DNA of 64,000 nt from VRUE01 sp963812335 (GCA_963812335.1 CAWEUU010000004.1:372001-436000); one strand, 5' to 3'; numbered from the stretch's first letter, positions 44,386 through 52,721 are shown. Numbers and translations are program-made. Notes: generated by a model from the sequence alone, not told the origin.

Positions 44386-44449
44386 GCTACGTGGACACCG
44401 CTACTCGCGGATATTGCTGGATTGTCCACAGCGGGGTGGGGAAAATGCC

Positions 44450-46294
44450 TCATCTGGCGCCGGCACGAGCCTGGCGCACCGCGATCAGCGGGCAAGGGCT
44501 GGGGCCGCCGCGGACCTCGCGCCGCTCCCAGACGACGTAGGGGCCCGCCTGCCTGCGAAAGGCCAGCCGGGCGAACGGCGGGTTTGCCGGCGGGCCGGTG
44601 GTGAGGACGTAGCGGATGCCGGCGGGCAGGGCGCCGTCCGCGGCGCCCTCGGGCGCGATGCAGACCCGGCCGCCGCGCAGCTCCCAGGCGATGTAGGCGC
44701 GTCCCTGTTCCTCGGCGAGCAGCTTGTGCGGCGCGAGCACGAGGGTCGGGTCGGCGGCCAGCAGGGGGCGCAGGCCGGTGAGCGCCGGCGAGTAGGTCGT
44801 CGGGCCGACCGGGGCGTTGGCGAGGGCCAGCAGAGTGCAGGCGCCGGCGGCGAGCAGGTAGATGAGCGCCCTGGCCACGGGTCCTGTCACGGACGGGGTG
44901 TCCGAATCCCCGCTGGGTCTTCCGCCTGAGGAGGCTGCGTTGCTCGCTGAGCCGGTGGGGCGGAAAAGGGGACGCCGCGCGGATTCGGACACCCCGTCCG
45001 TGCCACCCGCGGCAGGAGCGCGTCCTTGCAGCAAGATCGTCAGGGTCAGGAGGGGGGCGGCTATCTCCAGGGCCTTGGCGGAGGTGTATGGGGTGCCGCC
45101 GAAGCGGGCCGCGGCGTAGGTGGCGGCTACGGTCGCAAGGCCGGCGAGGATGGCTGACTCGCGGGAGCGCCAGGCGCGTCGAATGCCGAGCGCGAGCAGC
45201 GCGGCTGCGAAGGCCGCGCCGAGGTAGAAGAGCGCGGCCGGCACCGCTCCATCGCCCGGTGCAACGCGGAAATCGCCGGAGGGCCAGATACCCAGCGCGG
45301 TGAGTGGGGAGACCTGGCCGAAGAGGTTGCCTAGGCCCGGCCCACTGGGATCGAAGGTCTCGAAGCTTTGGAAATCGATCATCCGGCCCAGCTCGGGCAG
45401 GGCGCCGATTGCGAACACCGCGAGCGCGAGCAGCAGCGGGCGCAGCTGAAGCGACCGCCGTAGGGCCAGCCAGATCAACGCGATCGGCACCAGCCAGATC
45501 AGGCTCGGGAAGCTGTAGGTGTAGATGGAGCCGGCTGCGATGAGGGCGGCAGGGACGAAACGCAGCGGGAGGTCGCGCCAGCTGCGCCCGCTCTCGCGGA
45601 GGGCGAGGACGAAGGCGAGGACGAATAGGGCTTGGATCGTCTCCTTGAAGGCGCCCTGGGCGAAGTAGGAGGCGACCAGATACGGGAGGCCGACTACAAG
45701 GGCGGCTGCGATCCGTTGCCACGGGGGGCGTTCGGTGAAAGCGGCGAGCGCGGTCAGCGGGGCGAGGATCGCCACCGCGATCGTGAGGCCGCTGAACCCC
45801 TGGACGAGGCCGATGCCCAGGCCTCTGTTCAGGGCGACGACGACCGCGTGGGGGCCGAGCGGGTAGCCCTGGCGCAGGAGTTGGGAGCCGTGGCCTTCAG
45901 CTAGCCGGTCGGTCGCCAAGAGGTGCTGAGACATGTCGGGGTTGAAACCGGTGCCGAGGATGCCGAAATGGCCTTCAACCGCAAAGGGGAGCGACGCGAC
46001 AAGCAGGGCGCCGAGGGCAACCGGAGCGCCGATTCGCAACGCCTCCCCCCCGCCTTCGACCCGACCGCGCAGGTAGAGCACCGCTGCCCCGGCCAGCGCG
46101 AGCACGGCGAGCGCCGAGACCACCCCATGCCCGGGCACGCGGACGGTCGCCCAGCAGACCGCACAGACGAGGGCGAAGCCGACCGCGGCCGACAGCCACG
46201 ACCAGCGCCGGACCCCGGACAGCGCGAGCGCCGCCTGACCGATCGCCAGCGAGGCGCCGCAGACCGCCAGTACCGCTGCATAGGTCGCGATCAC
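44450..46294 (-). CDS. Large polytopic membrane protein with inserted repeat-encoded loop
   Basis: The 614-aa protein has about a dozen transmembrane helices and a C-terminal soluble domain, resembling glycosyltransferase-like or sugar-transfer membrane proteins. One segment near residue 438 (sequence RPLFRPTGSASNAASSGG flanked by DGVSESA and SGDSDTPSV) is encoded by the foldback repeat at 44888-45002, read in frame between two helices. Without it the protein would be a normal-looking polytopic protein. Start is ATG. I do not recognise the family precisely; it lies upstream of thrS on the same strand. Confidence 0.7.
   Translation of the reverse strand: MIATYAAVLAVCGASLAIGQAALALSGVRRWSWLSAAVGFALVCAVCWATVRVPGHGVVSALAVLALAGAAVLYLRGRVEGGGEALRIGAPVALGALLVASLPFAVEGHFGILGTGFNPDMSQHLLATDRLAEGHGSQLLRQGYPLGPHAVVVALNRGLGIGLVQGFSGLTIAVAILAPLTALAAFTERPPWQRIAAALVVGLPYLVASYFAQGAFKETIQALFVLAFVLALRESGRSWRDLPLRFVPAALIAAGSIYTYSFPSLIWLVPIALIWLALRRSLQLRPLLLALAVFAIGALPELGRMIDFQSFETFDPSGPGLGNLFGQVSPLTALGIWPSGDFRVAPGDGAVPAALFYLGAAFAAALLALGIRRAWRSRESAILAGLATVAATYAAARFGGTPYTSAKALEIAAPLLTLTILLQGRAPAAGGTDGVSESARRPLFRPTGSASNAASSGGRPSGDSDTPSVTGPVARALIYLLAAGACTLLALANAPVGPTTYSPALTGLRPLLAADPTLVLAPHKLLAEEQGRAYIAWELRGGRVCIAPEGAADGALPAGIRYVLTTGPPANPPFARLAFRRQAGPYVVWERREVRGGPSPCPLIAVRQARAGAR
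44888..45002. repeat. Foldback element B (115 bp) in frame inside membrane-protein gene
   Basis: Perfect 22-base inverted terminal arms (44888-44909 and 44981-45002; core GGGGTGTCCG) enclose 71 bp. An inner inverted pair TTCCGCC/GGCGGAA is placed as in element A (14477-14593). The host gene keeps its frame through it, so the element adds about 38 residues in a loop. Its origin as an inserted mobile palindrome is inferred from the shared design, size and terminal core of A and B. Confidence 0.8.
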
Positions 46295-46322
46295 GAGGCG
46301 GCGAGCCTAGCTCGCAGCGGGG

Positions 46323-46769
46323 TCAGTCGTGCGCAGTGAACTCGCCGCCGCCGAGCTCGGGCGGCAGCGCCCGCGGTCCGTCCGGGTACATCGCGCGCAG
46401 CTGCTCGTCGCTCATCTCGAGCGTATTCGCCGACTCCGGCGGCGCGCCGACAACGAGCCAGAGTGCCTCCTCGTCAGTGTCGTTGAAGACCTGGCGGAGA
46501 ACATCGTGCTCGACCAGCAGCGTGTCGAGCGGCGCCAGCTCGAGCGATTCCTCCCCCACCCGGATCCGCCCACACCCCTCCAGCAACACGAAGAGCTCCT
46601 CCTGGTGCGGATGCCGGTGCCAGGTCGAGGCCTGCCCGGGTCGCAGGCGCCACAGCCGCGCTCCCAGCGAGCCGGCCCCGAGCTGTTTCGCCAGGTCGGT
46701 ATTCAGGACCCGCATCTGGTTCGACTCGCGCCAAAAGGCGTCGCCGGCACGCAACAAGCGATAGGCCAT
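46323..46769 (-). CDS. Cupin domain protein
   Basis: The 148-aa protein is a single double-stranded beta-helix (cupin) with metal-type motif 1 HRHPHQEELFVLLEGCGRIRV and a weaker motif 2 around LDTLLVEHDVLRQVFN. It starts at ATG 46769 with GGAG seven bases upstream. The adjoining tRNA gene lies upstream on the same strand, and a longer open frame through it is not coding. The substrate is unknown. Confidence 0.8.
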   Translation of the reverse strand: MAYRLLRAGDAFWRESNQMRVLNTDLAKQLGAGSLGARLWRLRPGQASTWHRHPHQEELFVLLEGCGRIRVGEESLELAPLDTLLVEHDVLRQVFNDTDEEALWLVVGAPPESANTLEMSDEQLRAMYPDGPRALPPELGGGEFTAHD

Positions 46770-46795
46770 CTTCGCTCCTTCAGGAGATGACGGGA

Positions 46796-46868
46796 TGGGC
46801 GCAACAGGGCTCGAACCTGTGACCTCCAGCTTGTCGAGCTGGCGCTCTCCCAACTGAGCTATGCGCCC
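46796..46868 (-). tRNA. tRNA-Val (anticodon GAC)
   Basis: It is a complete cloverleaf on the minus strand. The 7-bp acceptor stem (GGGCGCA/TGCGCCC) is perfect, the anticodon stem CCAGC/GCTGG encloses loop TCGACAA with anticodon GAC, and the T-loop reads TTCGAAC. The discriminator is A and no CCA is encoded. It lies just upstream of the cupin gene. Confidence 0.95.
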
Positions 46869-47048
46869 CAGCGGGATCATGAATCTAGCAGCGGAAGGCA
46901 GCTTGAGCCCGAGCCCGGAGCTGCCGATGCACCAAGTGCAACTTTCGAGGCTACGCGGTGTTTCTGATGTAGCACTCGCCAAGCGGCAGTGCCAAGACTT
47001 TAGGACCGACGAGCCAGCGGCGCAGAGCTTTCTGGTGGTACGTCCTTC

Positions 47049-47085
47049 GGAACCAAGGGGCCCCGTTCGCGGGGCCCTTTTGGTT
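47049..47085. terminator. Strong GC hairpin, T-run on plus strand
   Basis: A perfect 8-bp stem of GGGCCCCG/CGGGGCCC with a 4-base loop (TTCG on the plus strand) is flanked by the complementary AACCAA/TTGGTT. On the plus strand it is followed by TTTT, the better terminator direction. The coiled-coil gene on the minus strand ends 33 bp away, so it could also serve that transcript. No plus-strand gene upstream explains it. The stretch 46869-47048 upstream of tRNA-Val holds no gene I can see. Confidence 0.75.
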
Positions 47086-47117
47086 AGCCACGGCAGTCCC
47101 GCAGAACCAGGCTCGGC

Positions 47118-47678
47118 TCAGCCCTGTTCGCGCAGAGTGCGGCGGATGTCGGCGATCGCTTCGCTCTGACTCTGCAGGGTGTCGCGCATCTGGTTCTGCT
47201 GGCTGTGCAGGCTGTTGACTTCGCCCTGCAGCTTCGAGACCTGCGAGCTGAGTTCGGAGGTCGATTCCTGCGTCCGGGCCGCCTCGTTTTCGGCTTCCTT
47301 GGCGCGTTGGCCGGCGGAGCCGGCCTGCTGATCGACCGAGGAGCGGATCTGATTGATCTGCCTCTGCGTCTCCTGGCGCACCTGCTTGGAGACCTGTTCG
47401 TCGCTACTTCCCTGATCACGGGCATCGATCGCCAGAAAAATCGCGACGATCGCCGCGACCAGCGCCAGAATGGCCGCAACCTCCGCTACCCCGATCCGTC
47501 GATCCGGCACGGGCTCATACCCAGGTGGCGGCACATAGCCAGGATCGCCCTGGGGAGACCCAGGCTGTCCGGGCTGTTCCCGGCGGCGGCTGCCCACCCG
47601 GAGGCGGTCGATCGTAAGGCCCTCGCTCCATGCAAGAACGACCCTAGGCGCTTGCTCGGACGGCACGAATACACCCAT
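47118..47678 (-). CDS. Single-helix membrane protein with C-terminal coiled coil
   Basis: The 186-aa protein has a proline-rich N-terminal third (QPGQPGSPQGDPGYVPPPGY), one transmembrane helix (AEVAAILALVAAIVAIFLAI, about 85-105) and a long Gln/Glu/Ser-rich coiled coil to the end (QRQINQIRSSVDQQAGSAGQ). The ATG at 47678 is preceded by no obvious strong ribosome site. It is the third member of a cluster with the SHOCT and DUF6325 genes. I cannot assign a function; a scaffold in the envelope is plausible. Confidence 0.65.
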   Translation of the reverse strand: MGVFVPSEQAPRVVLAWSEGLTIDRLRVGSRRREQPGQPGSPQGDPGYVPPPGYEPVPDRRIGVAEVAAILALVAAIVAIFLAIDARDQGSSDEQVSKQVRQETQRQINQIRSSVDQQAGSAGQRAKEAENEAARTQESTSELSSQVSKLQGEVNSLHSQQNQMRDTLQSQSEAIADIRRTLREQG

Positions 47679-47713
47679 CGGAATCTTGCCAATCCAGCTG
47701 GACCGGACCTGCG

Positions 47714-47998
47714 CTAGCCGAGGATCTTCGTCTTCTGGGCGGCGAACTCCTCGTCGGTGAGAATGCCCTGCTCTTTCAGCGCCGCAAGTTCCTTGAGCTG
47801 GTCGATCGTCGACTGCTCGCCGTTCGCCGCCGGGGCCGGTGCGGGCGGGGGAGGCGCCGCGGCCTGCTGCTGCTGAGCCTGCTGCATTTCCTGCGCCTGC
47901 CAGCGTTCTCCCTGGCGACGCGAGACGCGATTGCTGACAGTGGTCGCGGTTCCGGCGATTACCGCCGTCCGCGCCACCCCTCGGAGTAGTCCCGGCAT
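47714..47998 (-). CDS. SHOCT-domain protein with Gln/Pro-rich linker
   Basis: The 94-aa protein has an N-terminal hydrophobic segment (GVARTAVIAGTATTV), then Gln- and Pro/Ala-rich linker and a C-terminal SHOCT motif: IDQLKELAALKEQGILTDEE FAAQKTKILG (two blocks). SHOCT segments are short oligomerisation modules at protein C-termini. It lies 17 bp from the DUF6325 gene upstream, a pairing often seen in Actinobacteria, and is probably co-transcribed with it. Confidence 0.85.
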   Translation of the reverse strand: MPGLLRGVARTAVIAGTATTVSNRVSRRQGERWQAQEMQQAQQQQAAAPPPPAPAPAANGEQSTIDQLKELAALKEQGILTDEEFAAQKTKILG

Positions 47999-48015
47999 AG
48001 TCCGTTCCTCCCTTG

Positions 48016-48453
48016 CTAGCTCGCCTCGGCCGCGTCGAGCGCAGCCTCGATGTCCTGGACCGAAATTTTCCCGCTTGCCACCAACTGGCCGCCCGAGCTG
48101 CGCACGGCAGCGGCAAACGGCGCCGCCCAGCTGTTCTCGTAAACGAGCACCGCGGCCGAAGTGCCCGGCTCAAGTGCATTCGCCGCCTCGTCGAGATCCT
48201 CGTCGGAGAGCAGTCCCGAAGATGCCTCCGAGAAGATCGCGATCTCCTCGACCTGCGCGCCGAGCTCAGCGATCTCGAGGCCGGCTACCGAGCCGCCCTC
48301 GTCCTTGTGGACGAAGGCGAGGTCAAGCACGCGGATCAGGCCGCGGTCGACGAGGTCGACCAGATGGGGGAGCGCCTCACCGTTCGGCTGGCGCCCAGGC
48401 CACTCGATCACGATGTAGTCGACCGGGCCCAACTCGATGCTCTCGTCGCTCAC
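48016..48453 (-). CDS. DUF6325 family protein
   Basis: The 145-aa protein has the family start LGPVDYIVIEWPGRQPNGEA, the motif LVDLVDRGLIRVLDLAFVHK and a C-terminal AAALD-type helix. Related to DUF1269 proteins, it has no assigned biochemical function. The conserved hydrophobic strands suggest a ferredoxin-like domain. Upstream of the SHOCT gene on the same strand; ATG start. Confidence 0.85.
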   Translation of the reverse strand: MSDESIELGPVDYIVIEWPGRQPNGEALPHLVDLVDRGLIRVLDLAFVHKDEGGSVAGLEIAELGAQVEEIAIFSEASSGLLSDEDLDEAANALEPGTSAAVLVYENSWAAPFAAAVRSSGGQLVASGKISVQDIEAALDAAEAS

Positions 48454-48588
48454 GTTTCGGTCCTTTCTCGTCGCCGATCTTCGGCCAGTCTAGGCGAGGT
48501 GAACGGACCCCGTTCACCGGTCCACCTGATCCAACCCTGAGCGTCACGTCGGCGGTGGCCCAGGGACCCCGGTGCCGTGCGACTGCTG

Positions 48589-49809
48589 TCACCAGCCTCC
48601 GGTGGGCGATCCGCTGTTGCCGGCGACGCTCCAGCTGGGGTCGCCGGCCGCATGGACGAGCTCCTGCCCCGCGCCGCCCGAGAACGGGATCGAGCCCACA
48701 CTGCTGAAGGAGAGGCGCCGATGCAGGCCGGCCGGCTCGTTCTCGACCAGCACCCGCGAGCCGGTGCGGGAGATGCCCCGTCCCTCGGCTACCCACCCCG
48801 ATTCGAGCGGGTACAGCGGCTGCGCCGTGCGCCCGGGGACGTCGACCGCCCAAGGGAAGGACCTGAGGGAGCCGAACCTTTCTTCGTAGTAGTTGGCGAG
48901 CAGATGGGCGCCGTCCGCCGAGACTGCCACCGGGACAAGCCCGACGACAAGCGGCTGGGGGTCGAGGTGGGTGATCTGGACCGACCCGCTCTTCCTGTAG
49001 AGGAAGATCTCGTAGGCGGGAGGGGGAGGCGCATGCGACGGTTCCGGCTCGCGCAGGCGGCGCCGATCGTAGAGGATCCCGCGCCGGCTCCACACGGGGT
49101 TGAGGCTGCTTCCGTCGTCGGTGAGCCGTCTCGCGCGACCGCCCCTTGCGCGGACCACGTAGAGATCGCGCGGGGTCGAGAACAGCTCGCGCCGGCCGTG
49201 CCCGAACGCCAGGCGATCCGGTCCCTCGGGCGCGAAGCTGGCGCCTTCGATCTCGCCGCGGGCTACGGTGCGGGCCCGCTTCGCCACGGTGTCGACTATC
49301 ACCAGGCGCGGCTGCTTGGCTGAGGGGCCGAGCGCCCACACGGCGAGGTAGCGCGAGTCGGGCGACCAGGCCAGAGGCTCGACGCCCTGCCTGAAGCCGA
49401 AGTACTCCCCCACCGCCCTGCGGCGCGGCGAGAGAATCAGCAGGGCGCTGCGGCGGGAGCCGACACGGGCGAGAGCGAGCTTCTGTCCGTCGGGGGAAAG
49501 AAGGGGCGCCTCGCCGGCTGCCATCCGCCGGGCGCCGGAGCCGTCGGCACGCGCCAGCCAGACGTAGGTGGGCCGACCCCGTCTCCCCGCGGTCACGTAG
49601 GCGAGCCCGGGGCGCCCGGAGGCCTCTGCCGCGCGCGAGGAATCACGCATTTTGACCGGTTCGGCCTGCGCCACGCTGGTGATGACCGCGAGCACGAGAA
49701 GGGCTACAGCCAGCGTCCTCATGGCGGCGACGACCGGTGCCGCTGGCGCGAGTGAGCCGGGCGCGCGCTGCGGCGCCTCCGCTGCGTGTCTGGCGACGAA
49801 GTCGTCCAT
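48589..49809 (-). CDS. Secreted TolB-like beta-propeller protein
   Basis: The 406-aa protein has WD40/PD40-like repeats with the recurrent motif P(L/A)WSPDSRYLAVW, LLSPDGQKLALARV and DPSWSV, giving a TolB-type propeller of about six blades. I chose the ATG at 49809 because GGAGG precedes it by 7 bases; an internal ATG at 49722 would give a conventional signal peptide (MRTLAVALLVLAVITSVAQA), and this longer form has a 29-residue extra N-terminus before it. Ligand unknown. The gene borders the toxin-antitoxin region to its right. Confidence 0.75.
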   Translation of the reverse strand: MDDFVARHAAEAPQRAPGSLAPAAPVVAAMRTLAVALLVLAVITSVAQAEPVKMRDSSRAAEASGRPGLAYVTAGRRGRPTYVWLARADGSGARRMAAGEAPLLSPDGQKLALARVGSRRSALLILSPRRRAVGEYFGFRQGVEPLAWSPDSRYLAVWALGPSAKQPRLVIVDTVAKRARTVARGEIEGASFAPEGPDRLAFGHGRRELFSTPRDLYVVRARGGRARRLTDDGSSLNPVWSRRGILYDRRRLREPEPSHAPPPPAYEIFLYRKSGSVQITHLDPQPLVVGLVPVAVSADGAHLLANYYEERFGSLRSFPWAVDVPGRTAQPLYPLESGWVAEGRGISRTGSRVLVENEPAGLHRRLSFSSVGSIPFSGGAGQELVHAAGDPSWSVAGNSGSPTGGW

Positions 49810-49849
49810 CCGATTCCCTCCATCCGTCCGCTGCTGGCGCCCATCCTAC

Positions 49850-50020
49850 CGGCGCCCGGACAGGCGGAGATCGGCGGCTTTGTCGGCCACCTTCGCATCG
49901 ACGGGCAGAACATCGGTGAGCGTCAGCGGACTCAAACTCGCCGGCAACTACCTTCCGCGTCAGCGCGTTCGCGACCTCGTATCTCAGCAAGGAGGGCCCG
50001 GGCGCCGAAAACGAGGTTGA
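49850..50020 (-). pseudogene. Chimeric remnant of two different PIN-domain toxin genes
   Basis: On the minus strand two fragments sit side by side. The upstream part reads PSLLRYEVANALTRKVVAGEF, matching the central helix of the VapC at 53609-54029. The downstream part reads VLPVDAKVADKAADLR, matching the PIN protein at 50822-51229 (the DNA at 49864-49918 is near identical to 50970-51024). No start codon or complete domain is present. It looks like debris from recombination between toxin loci. Confidence 0.75.
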
Positions 50021-50050
50021 CTCATTTATCTCTTTCGATAAACTTGTGAC

Positions 50051-50443
50051 GTGAACGCCAAGACCAACAACCTGATCGATCCGAAGGGAAAGCGGGCAAC
50101 CGACGCGGCAAGAGAACGCGCGCAGCGCAGTGATCAGTACCGCGAAGCGCGCGACGAGCGCGCCGCGATTCGCGCGCTGCGCGAGGAGAACTGGATCGCC
50201 GCCCACATCCGCGAGCGCCGCTACGAGATGGACCTCTCCCAACGCGAGGTCGCCGAACGAGCGGAAACCTCCCACTCCTTCATCTCGAAAGTGGAGGGTG
50301 GCGCCCACATCCCGACGATCCCGGTGCTGAAGCGCATCCTCGCCGTGCTGGATGAGGATCTGTTGATCGGCATCGAGCGCCAGGTGCCCGACGAGGAACC
50401 TGAGCGCGAGGTGGCGCCGGTGCCGAAGCTCACGGCGGCCTGA
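50051..50443 (+). CDS. XRE-family helix-turn-helix regulator, HigA-like
   Basis: The 130-aa protein has a basic N-terminal stretch of ~55 residues and a Cro/C1-type HTH (about 62-115): RRYEMDLSQREVAERAETSH-SFISKVEGG. The C-terminal acidic tail is of antitoxin style. The start is GTG at 50051. A solo regulator next to a PIN toxin fragment suggests an orphan antitoxin or a cryptic regulator of the locus. Confidence 0.75.
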   Translation: MNAKTNNLIDPKGKRATDAARERAQRSDQYREARDERAAIRALREENWIAAHIRERRYEMDLSQREVAERAETSHSFISKVEGGAHIPTIPVLKRILAVLDEDLLIGIERQVPDEEPEREVAPVPKLTAA

Positions 50444-50821
50444 GGCCGTTAGATCGAGGCAGTGTCGGCTTCGCGCGCCACCTGCTCGCCGATCTCAAGG
50501 AAACAAAGCGCGAAGCAGTGGGTCACGAGGTCGGGTTCCGTGACTCGGACCCCGGCCTCCTCGGCAACCTCGTCGATCGCGGTGCGGGCGAAACTACTGC
50601 CGGCCTCCGCTGCGCCACCCGAAGGAGATAATGGCCCTGTCGGGACTCTCTGGCCACCGGCGAGGACAGGCTCAGTTCCGCGCCCCTGGCGCGGTGCGCT
50701 TGCCGTAACGTCGGTACCGCCCTACTGGGATCCGTATGGGAACGCCTGGCTGAGATCGGCGTCGAGGATCTCGCCATCACGGCCGCGAAGACCAACGTGG
50801 ATTCTCACCGCGGTTCGAGGG
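50444..50821. other. Gene debris without an intact frame
   Basis: A frame on the minus strand reads like the C-terminus of a protein (FARTAIDEVAEEAGVRVTEP, then LVTHCFALCFLEIGEQVARE) ending at 50450, but lacks a start or recognisable domain upstream. On the plus strand no frame of convincing composition exists. I see decayed coding sequence only. Confidence 0.4.
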
Positions 50822-51229
50822 TCACGGTTGGAGGAGCTTGACCTTGAAGCTCGATCCGGTGATCTTGGCTGCCCGTTGATCGCCAGTCACGACGAGATCG
50901 ACTTCGGGGTGAAGGTCGGCTGTCGCCAGGATCAGGGCGTCCGGCATCCGTAGAGATTTGCGCCGGGCGCGGAGATCGGCGGCCTTGTCGGCCACCTTGG
51001 CATCGACGGGCAGAATCTCGGAGATGAGGTCGGCGAAGAAGCCTCGAACGCGCTTGTCGTCATGGCGGCCGAGTCGTGCGCCGGTCAGCACCTCGGCGTA
51101 GGTCACGGCCGATGCGAGCAGCCGATCCTTGCCGAGGAGATCGCGGATGGCCTCGTCGGCGGCGTCGTGGAGAGCGTCGACGCGGTCGAGAAAGGCGAGG
51201 ACCGCGTCGGAATCGAGGACTACCGCCAC
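50822..51229 (-). CDS. PIN-domain ribonuclease toxin (VapC family)
   Basis: The 135-aa PIN toxin has acidic residues placed as in VapC: the first Asp in MAVVLDSDAVLAFLD, Glu in AVTYAEVLTGA, and Asp in MPDALILATA and TGDQR. It would cleave RNA, commonly tRNA, until bound by its antitoxin. The antitoxin overlaps its start by 10 bp. A second, truncated copy of this family lies at 49850. Confidence 0.88.
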   Translation of the reverse strand: MAVVLDSDAVLAFLDRVDALHDAADEAIRDLLGKDRLLASAVTYAEVLTGARLGRHDDKRVRGFFADLISEILPVDAKVADKAADLRARRKSLRMPDALILATADLHPEVDLVVTGDQRAAKITGSSFKVKLLQP

Positions 51230-51459
51230 TCGTCGCGCAGTCCGTCTACGCGCTCGCGAAGATCGCCGCCGGTGTCAAGGCAGCCGGAGTAGCGGTCGAT
51301 CAGCTCCCCGACTCGTGTCAGGACGACGCGACCGGCTCCCTCGGCTTCGACGCGCAGGGTGTCTCCGGGCTCGAAACCCGCCTTGCGGAACGGGGCCGCG
51401 GGTATCGTCACCTGGTGCTTGCTGGACACCCTCGTCTGGTTCTTTACCTTTTCAGCCAT
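51220..51459 (-). CDS. AbrB/SpoVT-type antitoxin of the PIN toxin
   Basis: The 79-aa protein has a swapped-hairpin AbrB DNA-binding motif (RVSSKHQVTIPAAPFRKAGF EPGD, in two parts) typical of VapB/MazE antitoxins, and a C-terminal acidic/Arg-rich toxin-binding tail. It overlaps the PIN gene by 10 bp and would autoregulate the pair. ATG start. Confidence 0.88.
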   Translation of the reverse strand: MAEKVKNQTRVSSKHQVTIPAAPFRKAGFEPGDTLRVEAEGAGRVVLTRVGELIDRYSGCLDTGGDLRERVDGLRDEWR

Positions 51460-51501
51460 AGGTAAAGACTACTCGACGACGACCTTGACCGGCAACGGGA
51501 G

Positions 51502-52014
51502 CTATCCGAGCGTGCGGCGCACAGCCTCCAGGGGGACCATCAGCGTCAGCGGCGCCCTGGTCGCCGGCTTGAAGCCGAAGCGTGCGTAGAACGCGGCGGC
51601 TTTCTCGTCGAGCGCGTGGACGAGGACGGCGCGCATGGCGACCGACTGTGAAGCGCGGTCGGTGCGCCGGAGGGCATCGAGCAGGAGGCTTCGTCCGAGG
51701 CCCACACCCTGCGCGGAGCGATCGACCGCCAGGCGGGCGATCAGGCACACCGGGATCGGAAAGCGCTTGGAGGCGCCGCGTCGTACGGCATCCGTGGCCA
51801 TGCTGTGCTCGACCTCCGAGGCGACCAGGGTGTAGTAGCCGACCACCTCGTCTTCATTCGGTCGGCAGACGACAAACGTGCGGGCGGTGTCGCGACGCTG
51901 TCCTTGTCCAGCGTAGGCACGCAGCCAGCGGTCGAGTTGTTCGCGACCGCAGTCGAAGCGGTCGACCCGGTGGGTTGGTTCGAGCGGCTCGACCGCCCCG
52001 AAGCGAGAACTCAA
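51502..52014 (-). CDS. GNAT-family acetyltransferase toxin, TacT/AtaT type
   Basis: The 170-aa GNAT protein has the TacT-like start VDRFDCGREQLDRWLR, the acetyl-CoA P-loop RSAQGVGLGRSLL and a Tyr in FYARFGF. Toxins of this type acetylate charged tRNAs and block translation. The antitoxin is encoded directly upstream with a 4-bp overlap. It lies 42 bp from the AbrB/PIN module. Confidence 0.9.
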   Translation of the reverse strand: MSSRFGAVEPLEPTHRVDRFDCGREQLDRWLRAYAGQGQRRDTARTFVVCRPNEDEVVGYYTLVASEVEHSMATDAVRRGASKRFPIPVCLIARLAVDRSAQGVGLGRSLLLDALRRTDRASQSVAMRAVLVHALDEKAAAFYARFGFKPATRAPLTLMVPLEAVRRTLG

Positions 52015-52292
52015 TCGCCGATGACGCTCGGGTGCTCGGTGAGGGCGCTGAGGCCCGACTCGAAGGAGCCGGGATCGTCGAGCGCCGCCAGAAAGCGAGC
52101 GGCCTCCTCGGAGTCGAGGACGATGCTGGTCTGCTCGGCCAGCACCTCCTCGGCCTCGCGCCGCGCCGCCTGGCGAACAAACTCGCTCAGGGTCTGACCG
52201 CGAGCCGCCGCGGCGGCCTGCTCCAGCTCCCGCTCCTCGTCGGTCATCCGGACCTCGATCCGGCGGGTCTTGGCGCTCGTCGCGGGCTCCAT
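52011..52292 (-). CDS. DUF1778 ribbon-helix-helix antitoxin of the GNAT toxin (TacA-like)
   Basis: The 93-aa protein has a ribbon-helix-helix N-terminal domain (RRIEVRMTDEERELEQAAAA) with the family's SEFVRQAARREAE helix and a C-terminal tail that would bind the toxin (LDSEEAARFLAALDDPG). It overlaps the GNAT stop/start by 4 bp. ATG at 52290-52292. A direct repeat upstream at 52298-52314 is a likely binding site. Confidence 0.9.
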   Translation of the reverse strand: MEPATSAKTRRIEVRMTDEERELEQAAAAARGQTLSEFVRQAARREAEEVLAEQTSIVLDSEEAARFLAALDDPGSFESGLSALTEHPSVIGD

Positions 52293-52297
52293 GACAC

Positions 52298-52314
52298 GAC
52301 TGTACGACCTTTGT
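52298..52314. promoter_or_regulatory. Direct repeat upstream of the TacAT-like pair
   Basis: Two copies of TGTACG are separated by 5 bases (TGTACGACCTTTGTACG), placed 7-23 bases before the ATG of the DUF1778 gene. RHH antitoxins bind such short repeats, so this is a candidate autoregulatory operator. Binding itself is inferred. Confidence 0.5.
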
Positions 52315-52329
52315 ACGGACATTACAAGC

Positions 52330-52712
52330 CGCCAGGCGTTACGGAATCCAGCGGGCGTTGGCCAGCTCGTGGCGATACTGGCCGGTCGCCAGATAGGCGC
52401 GCAGGCGCCGGCCGGGGACGAGCGGCCTGACCAAGGTGAAGACACGCGCGCCCGCCCCCTGGGGGCGTTCGCCCTGGAGGCGCCGCATCGCTCGTCGTCG
52501 TCGTAGACCCCGATGATCTCGCGCCTGGATGCGAGCAACCGCTCGCATGCGGAGACTTTCTCGGCCCTTCGCGTAGCGACGACCCACGTACTCAATCCGT
52601 CGGCTCGCGCGGCGGCATGCGATTGGCCACCACCGGCCCTGGGGGCTGGGTGGACGCCTGCGATCCCCGCAAGCTGTCGGCCGCCTGGTTACGGCTGCTC
52701 GTCGTCCTAAGG
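52330..52712 (-). other. Coding-like remnant of unknown origin
   Basis: A single minus-strand frame ending at 52339 encodes a very basic sequence (RRIEYVGRRYAKGRESLRMR, later GRRLRAYLATGQYRHELANAR) without a domain I recognise, and with no good start. It may be the tail of a small nuclease or recombinase gene that has lost its N-terminus. Read as debris of the same island. Confidence 0.35.
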
Positions 52713-52721
52713 ACCTACCGG

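Noticed and set aside
44386..44449. T-box leader before thrS
   Set aside because: Only 64 bp are available, no terminator/antiterminator pair and no T-box sequence.
49643..50308. 221-residue minus-strand frame across the PIN fossil and the XRE gene
   Set aside because: Only the middle part matches a PIN toxin; the rest is antisense to the XRE gene and low in coding character.
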